A stretch of DNA of 64,000 nucleotides from contig JACJDG010000003.1 of the NCBI GenBank assembly GCA_016432725.1, positions 5,734,001 through 5,798,000 on the forward strand, given 5' to 3'. This DNA is from Streptomyces sp. DHE7-1. GTDB taxonomy: Bacteria; Actinomycetota; Actinomycetes; Streptomycetales; Streptomycetaceae. The position numbers were made by a program, and so were the translations under genes. The notes under the pieces were generated by a model that made no database searches, was not told the DNA's origin, and was given only the letters and a program-made list of their open reading frames with translations. Of this stretch, positions 36,755 to 47,254 are shown piece after piece (within the stretch, counting starts at the first letter, position 1; the number at the start of each line of letters is the position of its first letter).

Positions 36755-37282
36755 GTGGCGATGGAGGCCGGCCCTCGCGACACCGCACGAAGTGCCGAGA
36801 TCACGACCGACCCCGGTGAACCGGAACAGGGCGACGACCGTCTGACCGACGACGCGGAGCGTCTCGCCGACGACGGGCCCGACGTCACCGACGACGGCGT
36901 CACCGCCGACGGCCCGGCGCCCGAGGAGATGTACGCGAGCGGCCCGGAGGTCGAGGTCGAGCTGCGTCCGCAGCGGCGGCTGCGCATCTGGCAGCTCGCG
37001 CCCATCGTGGCCCTGGCCGCGGGCGGCTCCCTGATGTTCGCCTTCCCGCTCGCCTTCGACTTCGGCGACAGCGGCGCGGTCATCGCCATGCTGGGCCTGC
37101 TGATCTGCTCCTGCGCCGCGGGCTGGGGCATGATGGCCGCCCGCCGGGTGGGCTACACCTGGCCGGGTCTGCCGGCCCGCGGCTCCGGACGCCGCCCCGA
37201 CTGGCGGGTCGTCCTCGCCTACGTGCTCCTGGTGGCCCTCGTGGCCGTCCTCGCCGTGTGGCGCGTGGCCCGGCTGCGCTAG
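36755..37282 (+). CDS. Membrane protein with acidic N-terminal half, function unknown
   Basis: About 175 residues. The first 80 residues are Asp/Glu-rich and probably disordered. After a basic stretch (RPQRRLRIWQ) come three membrane segments: LAPIVALAAGGSLMFAFPLA, GAVIAMLGLLICSCAAGWGM and VVLAYVLLVALVAVLAVWRV. The start may be the GTG at 36,755, the ATG at 36,761 or a TTG at 36,743. The GTG is placed best behind gggaggg. It lies between miaA and dapF, an actinobacterial neighbourhood where such a small membrane protein is common. Confidence 0.75.
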   Translation: MAMEAGPRDTARSAEITTDPGEPEQGDDRLTDDAERLADDGPDVTDDGVTADGPAPEEMYASGPEVEVELRPQRRLRIWQLAPIVALAAGGSLMFAFPLAFDFGDSGAVIAMLGLLICSCAAGWGMMAARRVGYTWPGLPARGSGRRPDWRVVLAYVLLVALVAVLAVWRVARLR

Positions 37283-37343
37283 GGGGCGTCCCCCCGTCCC
37301 CGGCCGTCACCGCCGCTGTCGTACCGACCCGTACGATCGAGGA

Positions 37344-38213
37344 ATGAGCACGCGGATCGCCTTCCTCAAGGGCCACGGCACCGAGAACGACTTCGTGATC
37401 GTCCCGGACCCGGAGAACACCCTCGACCTGACCCCGGCCGAGGTCGCCGCCCTGTGCGACCGCCGGGCCGGCATCGGCGGCGACGGGGTGCTGCACGTCG
37501 TCCGGTCCGCCGCGCACCCGGAGGCCAGGGACATGGCCGCCGAGGCGGAGTGGTTCATGGACTACCGCAACGGCGACGGCTCGATCGCGGAGATGTGCGG
37601 CAACGGCACCCGTGTGTTCGCCCGCTACCTCCAGCACGTCGGCCATGTGGCCGAAGGCGACATCGCGATCGCCACGCGCGCGGGTGTGAAGCGCGTCCAC
37701 ATCGCCAAGGACGGAGACGTCACCGTGGGCATGGGCAGCGCGCGCCTGCCCGAGGGCGACGTCACGGTGAGCGTGGGTGAGCGCAGCTGGCCCGCGCGCA
37801 ACGTGAACATGGGCAACCCGCACGCCGTCGCCTTCGTCGACGATCTCGCCCACGCCGGGGACCTGTACTCCCCGCCGCCGTTCGCCCCCGCCACCGCCTA
37901 CCCGACGGGCGTGAACGTCGAGTTCGTCGTGGACCGCGGCCCGCGGCACGTGGCGATGAGGGTGCACGAGCGCGGTTCCGGCGAGACCCGCTCGTGCGGC
38001 ACGGGCGCCTGCGCCGTCGCCGTGGCCGCCGCCCGCCGTGACGGCGCCGACCCGGCCCGTACCGGTACCCCGGCGACGTACACCGTGGACGTGCCCGGCG
38101 GCCGCCTGGTCATCACCGAGCGGCCCGACGGCGAGATCGAGATGACCGGACCCGCCGTCATCGTCGCCGAGGGCGAGATCGACGCCGAGTGGCTGGAAAG
38201 CGCGCTCCGCTGA
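37344..38213 (+). CDS. dapF: Diaminopimelate epimerase
   Basis: 289-residue epimerase of the lysine/peptidoglycan pathway that converts LL- to meso-diaminopimelate. Streptomyces walls contain LL-DAP, but meso-DAP is still needed for lysine. Both catalytic cysteines are present: EMCGNGTRVFARYL and ETRSCGTGACAVAVAAA. FLKGHGTENDFVIV at the N terminus and NMGNPHAVAFVDD complete the family pattern. The ATG begins MSTRIAFLKGHGTEND. It appears to be transcribed alone. Confidence 0.96.
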   Translation: MSTRIAFLKGHGTENDFVIVPDPENTLDLTPAEVAALCDRRAGIGGDGVLHVVRSAAHPEARDMAAEAEWFMDYRNGDGSIAEMCGNGTRVFARYLQHVGHVAEGDIAIATRAGVKRVHIAKDGDVTVGMGSARLPEGDVTVSVGERSWPARNVNMGNPHAVAFVDDLAHAGDLYSPPPFAPATAYPTGVNVEFVVDRGPRHVAMRVHERGSGETRSCGTGACAVAVAAARRDGADPARTGTPATYTVDVPGGRLVITERPDGEIEMTGPAVIVAEGEIDAEWLESALR

Positions 38214-38495
38214 CCTGCCGAGATGCCGGTCGTGGCAGTCCCGGGCGCCCGGATCAGCGATTTCCGGCGGCCGGGACCATTCGAAATCGCGGCCGAGCGC
38301 AGTGCAGGTGGCGCAAACTCTAAACCTCCACGTCGTCGCTCGATTGGGTGATCCGTTTCACGCTCGGCGAGAGGCGGTCAGCCGCACGTGGTGGGCTCGG
38401 TAGCATCAAGCACCGGCACGGACGGGGGAACGTCGCCATCCCTGAGCCGCGCACGCCCCGGGCTCCGTCCGCCGGTCCACGAGCCGGAGGTGCCC
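38214..38495. other. Intergenic region before the RSH gene
   Basis: 282 bases without a convincing gene. A weak hairpin (gcgatttc / gaaatcgc, 38,257-38,290) could terminate dapF. The remainder should hold the promoter of the RelA/SpoT homologue; I see no consensus hexamers. Confidence 0.35.
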
Positions 38496-40657
38496 ATGAG
38501 TGCGGAGGCCACGAACCCTGCGAACCCCGGCCCGGCCGCGGCAGCGCCCGCGGCGGTCCGCCGGAAGTCCCGGGCCAGGATCGACCTGCGCCGGCTCGGC
38601 CGGGCCGCGCTGCTCGGCCCCACCGCGCGCGACAAGCTTCCCGACGCCATCGGCCACGTCGTCGACGCGCACCGCGCGCACCACCCCGACGCGGACCTCG
38701 AACCGCTGCGCCGCGCCTACGTCCTGGCCGAGTCCTCGCACCGCGGCCAGATGCGCAAGAGCGGCGAGCCGTACATCACGCACCCCCTGGCCGTGACCCT
38801 GATCCTCGCCGAACTCGGCGCGGAGACCACGACCTTGACGGCCTCCCTGCTCCACGACACCGTCGAGGACACCGACGTGACACTGGATCAGGTGCGGGAG
38901 GAGTTCGGCGAGGAGGTGCGTTATCTCGTCGACGGCGTCACCAAGCTGGAGAAGGTCGACTACGGGGCCGCCGCCGAGCCCGAGACGTTCCGCAAGATGC
39001 TCGTCGCCACGGGCAGCGACGTGCGGGTGATGTCGATCAAGCTCGCCGACCGTCTGCACAACATGCGCACCCTCGGCGTGATGCGCCCCGAGAAACAGGC
39101 GCGGATCGCCAAGGTCACCCGGGACGTCCTCATCCCGCTCGCCGAACGCCTCGGCGTGCAGGCGCTGAAGACCGAACTGGAGGACCTGGTCTTCGCCATC
39201 CTCCATCCCGAGGAGTACGAACACACCCGGGAACTGATCGCCGGGAACGCGGCCCATCCCGACGACACGCTCGCGGAGACCGCCGAATCGGTCCGCGCGG
39301 TGCTGCGCGAGGCCGACATCGCCGCCGAAGTCCTCATCCGCCCCCGGCACTTCGTCTCCGTCCACCGGGTGGCCCGCAAGCGGGGACAGCTGCGCGGCGC
39401 CGACTTCGGCCGGCTGCTGGTGCTCGTGGCGGAGGACGCCGACTGCTACGGCGTCCTGGGCGAACTGCACACGTGCATGACGCCGGTCGTCTCCGAGTTC
39501 AAGGACTTCATCGCCGTACCCAAGTTCAACCTCTACCAGTCGCTGCACACCGCCGTCGCCCACGCGGACGGGCAGGTCGTCGAGGTCCTGATCCGCACCC
39601 ATCAGATGCACCGGGTCGCGGAGGCCGGCGTCGTCGCGCTCGGCAACCCCTACGCCCCCGGGCCGACGACCCCGCCGACGGCGAGCGCGCCGACCCCACC
39701 CGCCCCGGCTGGCTCTCCCGCCTCCTCGACTGGCAGGAGGCCGCGCCCGACCCCGACACCTTCTGGTCCACCCTGCGCGAGGACCTCGCCCAGGACCGCG
39801 AGATCACCGTGTTCCGGCCGGACGGCGGCGCCCTCGGCCTGCCCGAGGGCGCCAGCTGCGTGGACGCCGCCTACGCCCAGTACGGCGAGGACGCCCACGC
39901 CTGCATCGGCGCACGCGTCAACGGCCGCCTGGCCACCCTCAGCACCGTGCTGCGGGACGGCGACGCGGTCCAGCTCCTCATGGGCCAGGACCCGGCGTCC
40001 GAGCCCTCCCGCGAATGGCTGGAGCACGCCCACACCGCCGCCGCGCGGATCGCCATCCAGCGGTGGCTGGCCGCGCATCCCGGCGGCAGCGCTGAGGCGC
40101 AGGCCGAAACGCGGGCCGAGGAGGCGGAACGTGCCGCCGGGAGCGGGGCCGGCGAGGCGGCCTTCCGGCCCACCGAGGCCGAGAGCGCCGGCGTCGCCCG
40201 CCCACGCGGCGCCGACGTGATTCTGGACCGGCCCGGAGCCACCGTCCGGCTCGCGGGATGCTGTACGCCCGTACCGCCGGACGGGATCACCGGTTTCGCC
40301 GTGCGCGGGGAGTGGTGACCGTGCACCGCGTGGAGTGCGCCGCGGTGGCGGAGATGACGAACCGGGGGCGCACCGAGATCGACGTGCGCTGGGGGACACC
40401 ACCGAGTGCCGGGTCACCCTCGTCGCCGAATCGTTCGGCCGCCCGCATCTGCTGGCCGACCTGACCGAGGCGATCGCCCTGGCCGGCGTCGACATCGTCT
40501 CCGCGACCGTGGAACCCCCAGCCAGCAACGGGTCCGCCACACCTACACCCTTCAGCTCCCCGACGCGGCGCACCTCCCGGCCCTCATGCGGGCGATGCGC
40601 GACGTGCCGGGGGTGTTCGACGTGGCCCGGGCCCAGCACCAGGCACCCGCCTCCTGA
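38496..40657 (+). CDS. rshA: RelA/SpoT homologue, RshA-like (four frameshifts in this sequence)
   Basis: Long RSH protein, about 721 residues after repair. Order: HD hydrolase (YITHPLAVTLILAELG; SLLHDTVEDTDVT; KLADRLHNMRTL), synthetase-like domain (FKDFIAVPKFNLYQSLHTAV; VEVLIRTHQMHRVAE), TGS (REITVFRPDGGALGLPEG), a CC/zinc region (LAGCCTPVPPDGITGFAVRG) and a C-terminal ACT. Hydrolase residues are intact. The synthetase has KFNLYQSLH where active enzymes have KPNGYQSLH, and RPRHFVSVHRV where GRPKHxYSIYRK is usual. C/G-run losses near 39,660, 40,300, 40,395 and 40,525 break the frame. It resembles the second streptomycete RSH, not the main relA. Confidence 0.88.
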
Positions 40658-40771
40658 GGGGACGCCGAAGGCGGCCGGATTCCTGAAGAAGGCTCTGCGG
40701 GACCAACCCGATCGGGTGGGCCCGGCGCGCGTCGCCGTCGTGCCGCACGCGCGCGCTGGTAGCGGTGGTGC

Positions 40772-42296
40772 ATGCCGCTCACCCTCCGCCGGGCCGGACC
40801 CTCCGCCCCTTCCGCCGCCGGAAGGCCGCCCTGCTCGCCTCCGCCGTCTCCGTCTGCCTGCTCGCCGCCGCTGCCCCGGCCGAGCCCCTGGGCGTCGGAG
40901 ACCGGCTCTTCCCGACCCTGGGCAACCCCGGATACGACGTGGCGTCGTACGACCTGTCCTTCACCTACACCGGGAAGAACGACAAGCCGCTGCGGGCCGT
41001 CACCACCATCAACGCCTGGACGACCACCGGCCTGGACCGCCTCAACCTCGACTTCGCGCACGGCACCGTCGAGTCCGTCGAGGTGGACGGCCGCCCCGCC
41101 GCCTTCACGAGCGCGGGCGAGGACCTGGTGGTCACGCCGGACCACCGGCTGCCCCGGGGAAGCTGGACCCGGATCACGGTGAAGCACACCAGCGACCCGG
41201 TCAGCGCCAAGGGCCAGGACGGCGGCTGGGTGCGCACCACCGACGGCCTCGCGATGGCGAACCAGGCCGACGCCGCCCACCTGGTCTTCCCGTGCAACGA
41301 CCACCCGTCCGACAAGGCGATGTTCACCATCCGGGTCACCGCCCCGAACGACTACACCGCCGTGGCCAACGGCCTGCCCGCCGGCGCCGAGCGTGTCGGC
41401 CGCGCCACCACCTGGACCTACCGCACCCAGCACCCCATGGCCACCGAGCTCGCCCAGGTGTCCATCGGCCGCTCCGCCGTGGTGCGCCGCGAGGGACCGC
41501 ACGGGCTGCCGGTCCGCGACGTCGTGCCCAGCGCCGACCGCAAGGCGCTCGAACCGTGGCTCGCGAAGACGCCCGGCCAGATCGCCTGGCTGGAGAGCAA
41601 GATCGGCTCCTACCCGTTCGAGACCTACGGGCTGCTCATGGCCCAGGCCTCCACCGGTTTCGAACTGGAGACGCAGACCCTGTCGCTCTTCGAGAAGGAC
41701 CTCTTCACGAAGCCCGCCTACCCCGCCTGGTACGTCGACTCGATCATGGTGCACGAGCTGTCCCACCAGTGGTTCGGCGACAGCGTCAGCCCGCGCACCT
41801 GGTCCGACGTCTGGCTGAACGAGGGGCACGCCACCTGGTACGAGTCCCTCTACGCCCAGGAGAAGTCCAAGCACTCCATGGCGGACCGCATGAAGGACGC
41901 CTACGGCGCCTCCGACCGCTGGCGCGCCGAGGGCGGCCCCCGGCCCGGCCCAAGGCGCCCGCGCCCGGCCAGAAGATCAGCCTCTTCCGGCCGAACATCT
42001 ACGACGGCGCGGCGCTGGTGCTCTACGCCCTGCGTCAGGAGATCGGCACGCGGGCCTTCGACCGCCTGGAGCGGGCCTGGGTCCGGGACCACCGCGACTC
42101 GACCGCCACCACCGCCGATTTCGTCCGCCAGGCCTCAGCCGTCGCCGGCCGCGACCTGACCGGCTTCTTCCAGCCCTGGCTGTACGGCGAGAAGACCCCG
42201 CCGATGCCCGGCCACCCGGACTGGAAGAGCGGCAAGTCCGCCAAGGAACCCAAGCGGGACAAGCGCGGCAAGAAGGGTGCGCCGGGCCGGCGATAA
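40772..42296 (+). CDS. Secreted M1 family zinc metallopeptidase (two frameshifts in this sequence)
   Basis: About 508 residues after repair. A basic then hydrophobic leader (FRRRKAALLASAVSVCLLAA) directs secretion. The zinc site is VHELSHQWFGDSVSPRTWSD with the third ligand in VWLNEGHATWYE. The M1 exopeptidase motif GxMEN is replaced by TGFELETQ. The tail is Lys-rich (KSGKSAKEPKRDKRGKKG). One C lost near 40,810 links the ATG at 40,772 (MPLTLRRAG) to the leader; a second loss near 41,940 sits in the C-terminal half. The unit is likely a general aminopeptidase; the true substrate is unknown. Confidence 0.85.
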
Positions 42297-42430
42297 GGCG
42301 GTGACGAGCCGTGCCGTGCCGTGCGACCATCTTCGGGTCGGCGCGGCACGGGACACGGGAATCTCCCGGGGTACCCGCGCGTTGTCCACAATGAGCGCCG
42401 TCCCGGCATTCCCACCGACGTAAGGATCCA

Positions 42431-43920
42431 ATGACCTCCTCTTCTTCCCCTTCCCAGGACACCAAGCGCCTCGCGCACGACTATCCCGAAGGTCTTCGGG
42501 CCGATGCCCTGATGGAAGAGGACGTCGCCTGGAGCCACGAGATCGACGGCGAGCGGGACGGCGAGCAGTTCGACCGCTCCGAGCGAGCGGCGCTGCGCCG
42601 CGTAGCGGGCCTCTCCACCGAGCTGGAGGACGTCACCGAGGTCGAGTACCGCCAGCTCCGTCTGGAGCGGGTCGTGCTCGTCGGGGTCTGGACCAGCGGG
42701 ACCATCCAGGACGCGGACAACTCCCTCGCGGAGCTGGCCGCCCTCGCGGAGACCGCGGGCGCGCTCGTGCTCGACGGCGTGATCCAGCGCCGGGACAAGC
42801 CCGACGCGGCCACCTACATCGGCTCCGGCAAGGCGCTGGAGCTGCGCGACATCGTCATCGAAACGGGCGCGGACACCGTCATCTGCGACGGTGAGCTGAG
42901 CCCGGGCCAGCTCATCCAGCTCGAGGACGTCGTCAAGGTCAAGGTCATCGACCGTACGGCCCTGATCCTCGACATCTTCGCGCAGCACGCCAAGTCCCGA
43001 GAGGGCAAGGCGCAGGTCGCCCTGGCGCAGATGCAGTACATGCTGCCCAGGCTGCGAGGCTGGGGTCAGTCGCTGTCCCGCCAGATGGGTGGCGGTCGCG
43101 GCGGTCTGGCCACCCGTGGCCCCGGTGAGACCAAGATCGAGACGGACCGGCGCCGGATCCGCGAGAAGATGGCGAAGATGCGCCGTGAGATCGCGGACAT
43201 GAAGACCGGCCGCGAGATCAAGCGCCAGGAGCGCCGGCGCAACAAGGTGCCGTCCGTCGCCATCGCGGGCTACACCAACGCCGGCAAGTCCTCCCTGCTC
43301 AACCGTCTGACGGGCGCGGGCGTCCTGGTCGAGAACGCGCTGTTCGCGACCCTGGACCCGACCGTCCGCCGGGCCGAGACCCGAGCGGGCGGCTGTACAC
43401 GCTGGCCGACACCGTCGGGTTCGTCCGCCACCTGCCGCACCACCTGGTCGAGGCATTCCGCTCCACCATGGAGGAGGTCGGCGACTCCGACCTCATCGTG
43501 CACGTGGTGGACGGCTCGCACCCGGTCCCGGAGGAGCAGCTGGCCGCCGTGCGCGAGGTGATCCGGGACGTCGGCGCCACCGACGTGCCCGAGATCGTCG
43601 TGATCAACAAGGCGGACGCGGCCGACCCGCTGGTGCTCCAGCGGCTGCTGCGGGTGGAGAAGCGCTCCATCGCCGTCTCGGCCCGCACCGGCCAGGGCAT
43701 CGAGGAACTGCTCACGCTGATCGACAACGAGCTGCCCCGCCCCTCGGTCGAGGTCGAGGCGCTCGTCCCGTACACCCACGGCAAGCTCGTCGCCCGCGCC
43801 CACACCGAGGGCGAGGTGATCTCCGAGGAGCACACCGCGGAGGGCACCCTGCTCAAGGTCCGGGTGCACGAGGAGCTGGCCGCGGACCTGGCGCCCTACA
43901 CACCGACGCCCACGGCCTGA
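42431..43920 (+). CDS. hflX: GTPase HflX (frameshifted in this sequence)
   Basis: Ribosome-associated GTPase that splits stalled 70S ribosomes under stress; about 496 residues. An N-terminal HflX domain (VWTSGTIQDADNSLAELAAL; AATYIGSGKALELR; RTALILDIFAQHAKSREGKA) precedes a helical linker and the G domain: GYTNAGKSSLLNRLTGA (G1), DTVGFVRHLPHHLVEAF (G3), VVINKADA (G4), AVSARTGQGI (G5). One C missing near 43,386 lies between TVRRAET and RLYTLADTVGF. The gene ends in a perfect terminator 22 bases downstream. Confidence 0.93.
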
Positions 43921-43942
43921 CCCCAGGGCGACCCGGCATGTG

Positions 43943-43982
43943 CGAGAGGCCCGCCACCCCGTTCCGGGTGGCGGGCCTCTCG
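43943..43982 (+). terminator. Terminator after hflX
   Basis: A perfect 17-bp stem (cgagaggcccgccaccc / gggtggcgggcctctcg) with loop cgttcc. It also faces the convergent protease fragment, so it may work in both directions. Confidence 0.85.
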
Positions 43983-44001
43983 TCATGCGCCGACGGCCGC
44001 G

Positions 44002-44366
44002 TCACCGTCCGCCGTGCGACGGACTCAGCGCCAGCCGGCCCGGCCGGTCCAGGCACTTGAACATCCTCAGCCCGTCGTACGGCGGTGCCGCCGGGTAGCC
44101 CCAGGCGCCCATGCTCGCCACCTCGGTCGCGGACGGCGCGGAGAAGTCGACGTCGAGCGCCGCGCCAGCCGTCTCCTCCAGCGACTTCGGGTACGGCGTC
44201 CGCTCCCCCTCGGCCGGCACCGGCCGCGGCTCGGATCGCTGACGCCCTGCCCGGCCGCCGCATCCTTGGTGACCGTCTTGTCGGCCTCCTCGGCCGAAGG
44301 CGTGGAGCCGGGGCCGGACGGCAGCGAGGTCCCACGGACGTCTCGCCGCCGTACGGCCCCGTGTAC
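44002..44366 (-). pseudogene. Truncated second copy of the S1 protease gene
   Basis: The last part reads KSLEETAGAALDVDFSAPSA, then GYPAAPPYDG and KCLDRPGRLALSP before a stop. This closely parallels KSLEETVGGALPVNFGAPAV, GYPAAAPYDG and CQDKPGRLSLGTS in the intact protease just upstream. The copy stops before the catalytic serine segment and lacks the His and Asp segments. The region before it (about 44,230-44,366) reads SGPGSTPSAEEADKTVTKD and GQGVSDP in another frame, resembling a protease linker. It looks like the remnant of a tandem duplicate. The upstream boundary is approximate. Confidence 0.55.
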
Positions 44367-44377
44367 CGCGGTGGGCG

Positions 44378-45609
44378 CTACTGCCCGGCGAACTTCTTGC
44401 TGACCGAGTCGTAGACGCCCTTGGCCACGTCGCCCAGACGGGGACCCGCCAGCCAGCCCGCGCGCACCGGGCCGATCGAGGTGTTGGACACCAGGGCGGG
44501 CTTGCCGTCCGAGCCGGTCTCCACCCACCCGCCGCCGGAGGAGCCGCCGGTCATCGTGCAGCCGATGCGGTACATCGTCGGGTCCGACGTGCCGAGGGAC
44601 AGCCGGCCCGGCTTGTCCTGGCACTGGTAGGCGAGCTGGCCGTCGTACGGAGCCGCGGCCGGGTAGCCCGTCGCCGTGATGCTCTGCACCTTCGGCACGG
44701 CCGGGGCGCCGAAGTTCACCGGGAGCGCTCCGCCGACTGTCTCCTCCAGCGACTTGCCCGCGTTGCCCTGCTCCGGCGTCACATGGATGACCGCGAAGTC
44801 GTAGGAGGCGCCGTTGCCGCCGGTGCGGCCGCCCTGGTCGATCCACTGCTGCGAGGTCTTCGCCGCGTCGGCCCACCAGACGCCGTACGGGGCGACCTCG
44901 GCCCGGCTCGCGTTCTGCAGCTGAGCGTTCGACCTGCCCTGGTTGTTGTACGACGGCACGAACGCGATGTTGCGGTACCAGCCACCGCTCTTGCCGGCGT
45001 GCACACAGTGGCCGGCCGTCCAGAGGAGATTCGACTTGCCCGGGTGCGCCGGGTCCTGCACGACCGTCGCCGAGCAGACCATCGTGCCCTCGGGGAGTCG
45101 AAGAAGACCTTGCCCGACGCGGCCGCGCTGGTGTGGTACGGCGGCCTGACCGCCTGTGCCGTCACCGGCGCCGGGGTCGGGTCCGTCACGCCCTGGTCAC
45201 CGGAGATGTCGTTGTCGTCGACACGCTTGGCCGGGTCGTCGGCGTCCCGCATCCGGTCCGGGTCCCACAGGCCCTTGATGATGGGGTTGACGAAGTCGTT
45301 GGCCTCGCGCAGCCAGTCGTCCCTGTCCCAGTTCTTCCAGGCGCCGTTCTTCCACTTGTCGACATCGATCCCGTGCTCCTTGAGCTTCCGACGGATGTCG
45401 TCCGGGATCTTGATCTTGCCGTCGCCGGTGCCGCCCTGGGTCGCGGTGGCGGTCGGCCTGTCGTCGGCGTTGTCGTCGCCGTCGCCGTTGCAGGCCGTGG
45501 CGGTCAGCGCCAGCGCCGAGACGAGGGCGACCGTCGCCAGCACGGGGGAGGTCCTGCGCGGCGCGCCCCTCCCTCGGCGAACGGTGAACGACGGCCGTAT
45601 GGATCGCAT
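44378..45609 (-). CDS. Trypsin-like (S1 family) serine protease, probable lipoprotein (frameshifted in this sequence)
   Basis: About 410 residues after repair. A signal peptide ends in a lipobox-like ALTATAC, then an acidic linker and a helical region (PDDIRRKLKEHGIDVDKWKN). The protease domain has the triad: His in LLWTAGHCVHAG, Asp in ASYDFAVIHVTPE, Ser in TMTGGSSGGGWVE. One C missing near 45,092 separates GKVFFDSP from EGTMVCSATVV. It is predicted to act at the cell surface. The substrate is unknown. A truncated paralogue follows directly downstream. Confidence 0.85.
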
Positions 45610-45919
45610 TCTGTTGACTCCCCCTGCTGTGAAGGTACTCGGCGCTTCGGCTCAGCTACCGGCACCGCACTCATGGGGAGTTGACGCCGGTCCACTGGTC
45701 CGCTGGGAACGGCATCACACACTATGCGTTCGCTGTGGGGGAGTTCCGACGGTCCGGCAACGGTTCGGCTACAAGCGGCCTGACCTGGAAGCACACGAGC
45801 CGCGGTGCCGTGCCCTCACCTCGTGGAGGACACGGAACCGCGGCTCGGCCGATTCGGGAACGCGGGCGCCCGCGAGCAGGGGGGAACGGGGCCCGGCAGC
45901 GCCCGGTGGGGCGGGAACC
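45610..45919. other. Intergenic region between protease and alpha/beta hydrolase
   Basis: 310 bases with no credible gene. It holds the terminator of the alpha/beta hydrolase gene (45,797-45,846) and must hold the protease promoter; I see no consensus hexamers on the minus strand. Confidence 0.4.
45797..45846 (-). terminator. Terminator after the alpha/beta hydrolase gene
   Basis: A 10-bp stem (gagccgcggt / accgcggctc) is extended inward by ccgtg/cacgg after one mismatch. It lies about 75 bases beyond the hydrolase stop on the minus strand. Confidence 0.6.
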
Positions 45920-46894
45920 TCAGTCGCCGTGCAGGGCGCTCCTGATGGCGCCGACGGCGATCCTGCGGGCGACGCCGGTCGCATGGCAGTCGCGCAGGCT
46001 GTCGAGCATCAGGAAGTCGTGCACCATGCCGAGCACCCGCACGGCGGTGACCGGCACGCCGGCCTCCCGCAGCCGGGCCGCGTAGGCCTCGCCCTCGTCG
46101 CGCAGCACGTCGGCCTCGTCGGTGATCACGACGGCGGGCGGCAGGCCCCTCAGGTCGTCGAGGGAGGCGCGCAGCGGCGAGGCGTAGCGCTCCTTCCGCT
46201 GGGAGTCGTCGGTCGTGTACTGGTCCCAGAACCAGAGCATGCCGTCCCGGGTGAGGTAGTAGCCCTCGGCGAACTGCAGATAGGACGCGGTGTCGAAGTT
46301 CGCGTCGGTCACCGGGTAGAGCAGGATCTGGGCGGCGAGGCGGACGCCACCGCGGTCCTTCGCCATCTGGGCGAGGACCGCCGACATGTTGCCGCCGACG
46401 GAGTCGCCGCAGACGACCATGCGTGAGGCGTCGAGCCCCGTCTCCGCACCGTGCTCCACGACCCACCGCGCGACGGCGTAGTTCTGCTCGATCTGGGTGG
46501 GGTACCTGGCCTCGGGCGCACGGTCGTAGACGGGGAAGACCGCGGCCGCGTTCGCCCCGACGGCCAGCTCGCGCACGAGACGGTCGTGGGTGTTCTCGTC
46601 GCCGAAGACCCAGCCGGCGCCATGGATGTAGAAGATCACCGGCAACGGGCCCTCGGCACCCCGGGGCCTGACGACGCGGACGCGGACGGTGCCCCACTCA
46701 CCGGCGTCGACGTCGGTCCAGCTCTCGTCGACGGCGGGCTTGTCCACCCCTTCACCGGTCTGCAAGCCGGCCAGGATGTCGCGCCCCTGTGCGGGAGGCA
46801 CCTCGTAGATGCGGGGGTGCGGCGCGGTGGCGTCGGCGAGTTCCTTCGCCGCGGGCTCGAGCTGCGGCGTGGGCGGCGGGGGCAGGTTCGTCAT
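45920..46894 (-). CDS. Alpha/beta hydrolase of the hormone-sensitive-lipase family
   Basis: 324-residue esterase/lipase-like enzyme. The oxyanion motif is IHGAGWVFGDENTHD (HGGGW variant with Ala), the nucleophile Ser in CGDSVGGNMSAVL, Asp in TDEADVLRDEGEAYA, and His in GMVHDFLMLDS. No signal peptide is seen, so it is cytoplasmic. The natural ester is unknown. The ATG at 46,894 follows a short aggtt-type ribosome site. It is divergent from the siderophore cluster, and siderophore esterases are a possible but unproven role. Confidence 0.87.
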   Translation of the reverse strand: MTNLPPPPTPQLEPAAKELADATAPHPRIYEVPPAQGRDILAGLQTGEGVDKPAVDESWTDVDAGEWGTVRVRVVRPRGAEGPLPVIFYIHGAGWVFGDENTHDRLVRELAVGANAAAVFPVYDRAPEARYPTQIEQNYAVARWVVEHGAETGLDASRMVVCGDSVGGNMSAVLAQMAKDRGGVRLAAQILLYPVTDANFDTASYLQFAEGYYLTRDGMLWFWDQYTTDDSQRKERYASPLRASLDDLRGLPPAVVITDEADVLRDEGEAYAARLREAGVPVTAVRVLGMVHDFLMLDSLRDCHATGVARRIAVGAIRSALHGD

Positions 46895-47254
46895 GATCAA
46901 CCTCCAGGGACTTTCCGGCGCGGTGCGATCAGGGGTGCCGGGCGGCGTCGGCCGGTTCCGGGCACGCTGTCTTCCAGCTTGCGCTGACACCGGGTGGGCG
47001 GCATCACGAGCGGCGAGCGGGTCAGGCGACGGGCGCACCAGGGTCTGCCACGGGCGTGAGGGCGCGGGGGCGGAGGCATCGGACGCATCGGCCGCCGTCC
47101 GGGGAGCACGGGGACAGGGGTCACACCGATCACGGGGATTGCGGGGCAACCCGTAACCCGTGGGCCGGTCCGCGGTTGTAGGGGTGGGGGTCGGCTGTGT
47201 GTGCCCGGTCCCCGCGGATCAACCGCCTCTGGACAGCGGGGAGGACAGCGAGTC
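46895..47254. promoter_or_regulatory. Divergent region upstream of the siderophore cluster
   Basis: 360 bases with no credible gene. It should hold promoters for the hydrolase (minus) and the aminotransferase (plus). I looked for a DmdR/IdeR iron box (TTAGGTTAGGCTAACCTAA type) and found none. A short direct repeat aacccgtaacccgt lies at about 47,149-47,162. Confidence 0.4.

Noticed and set aside
46895..47254. Iron box (DmdR/IdeR) before the siderophore cluster
   Set aside because: No TTAGGTTAGGCTAACCTAA-like dyad is visible by eye. A weaker box could still be missed.
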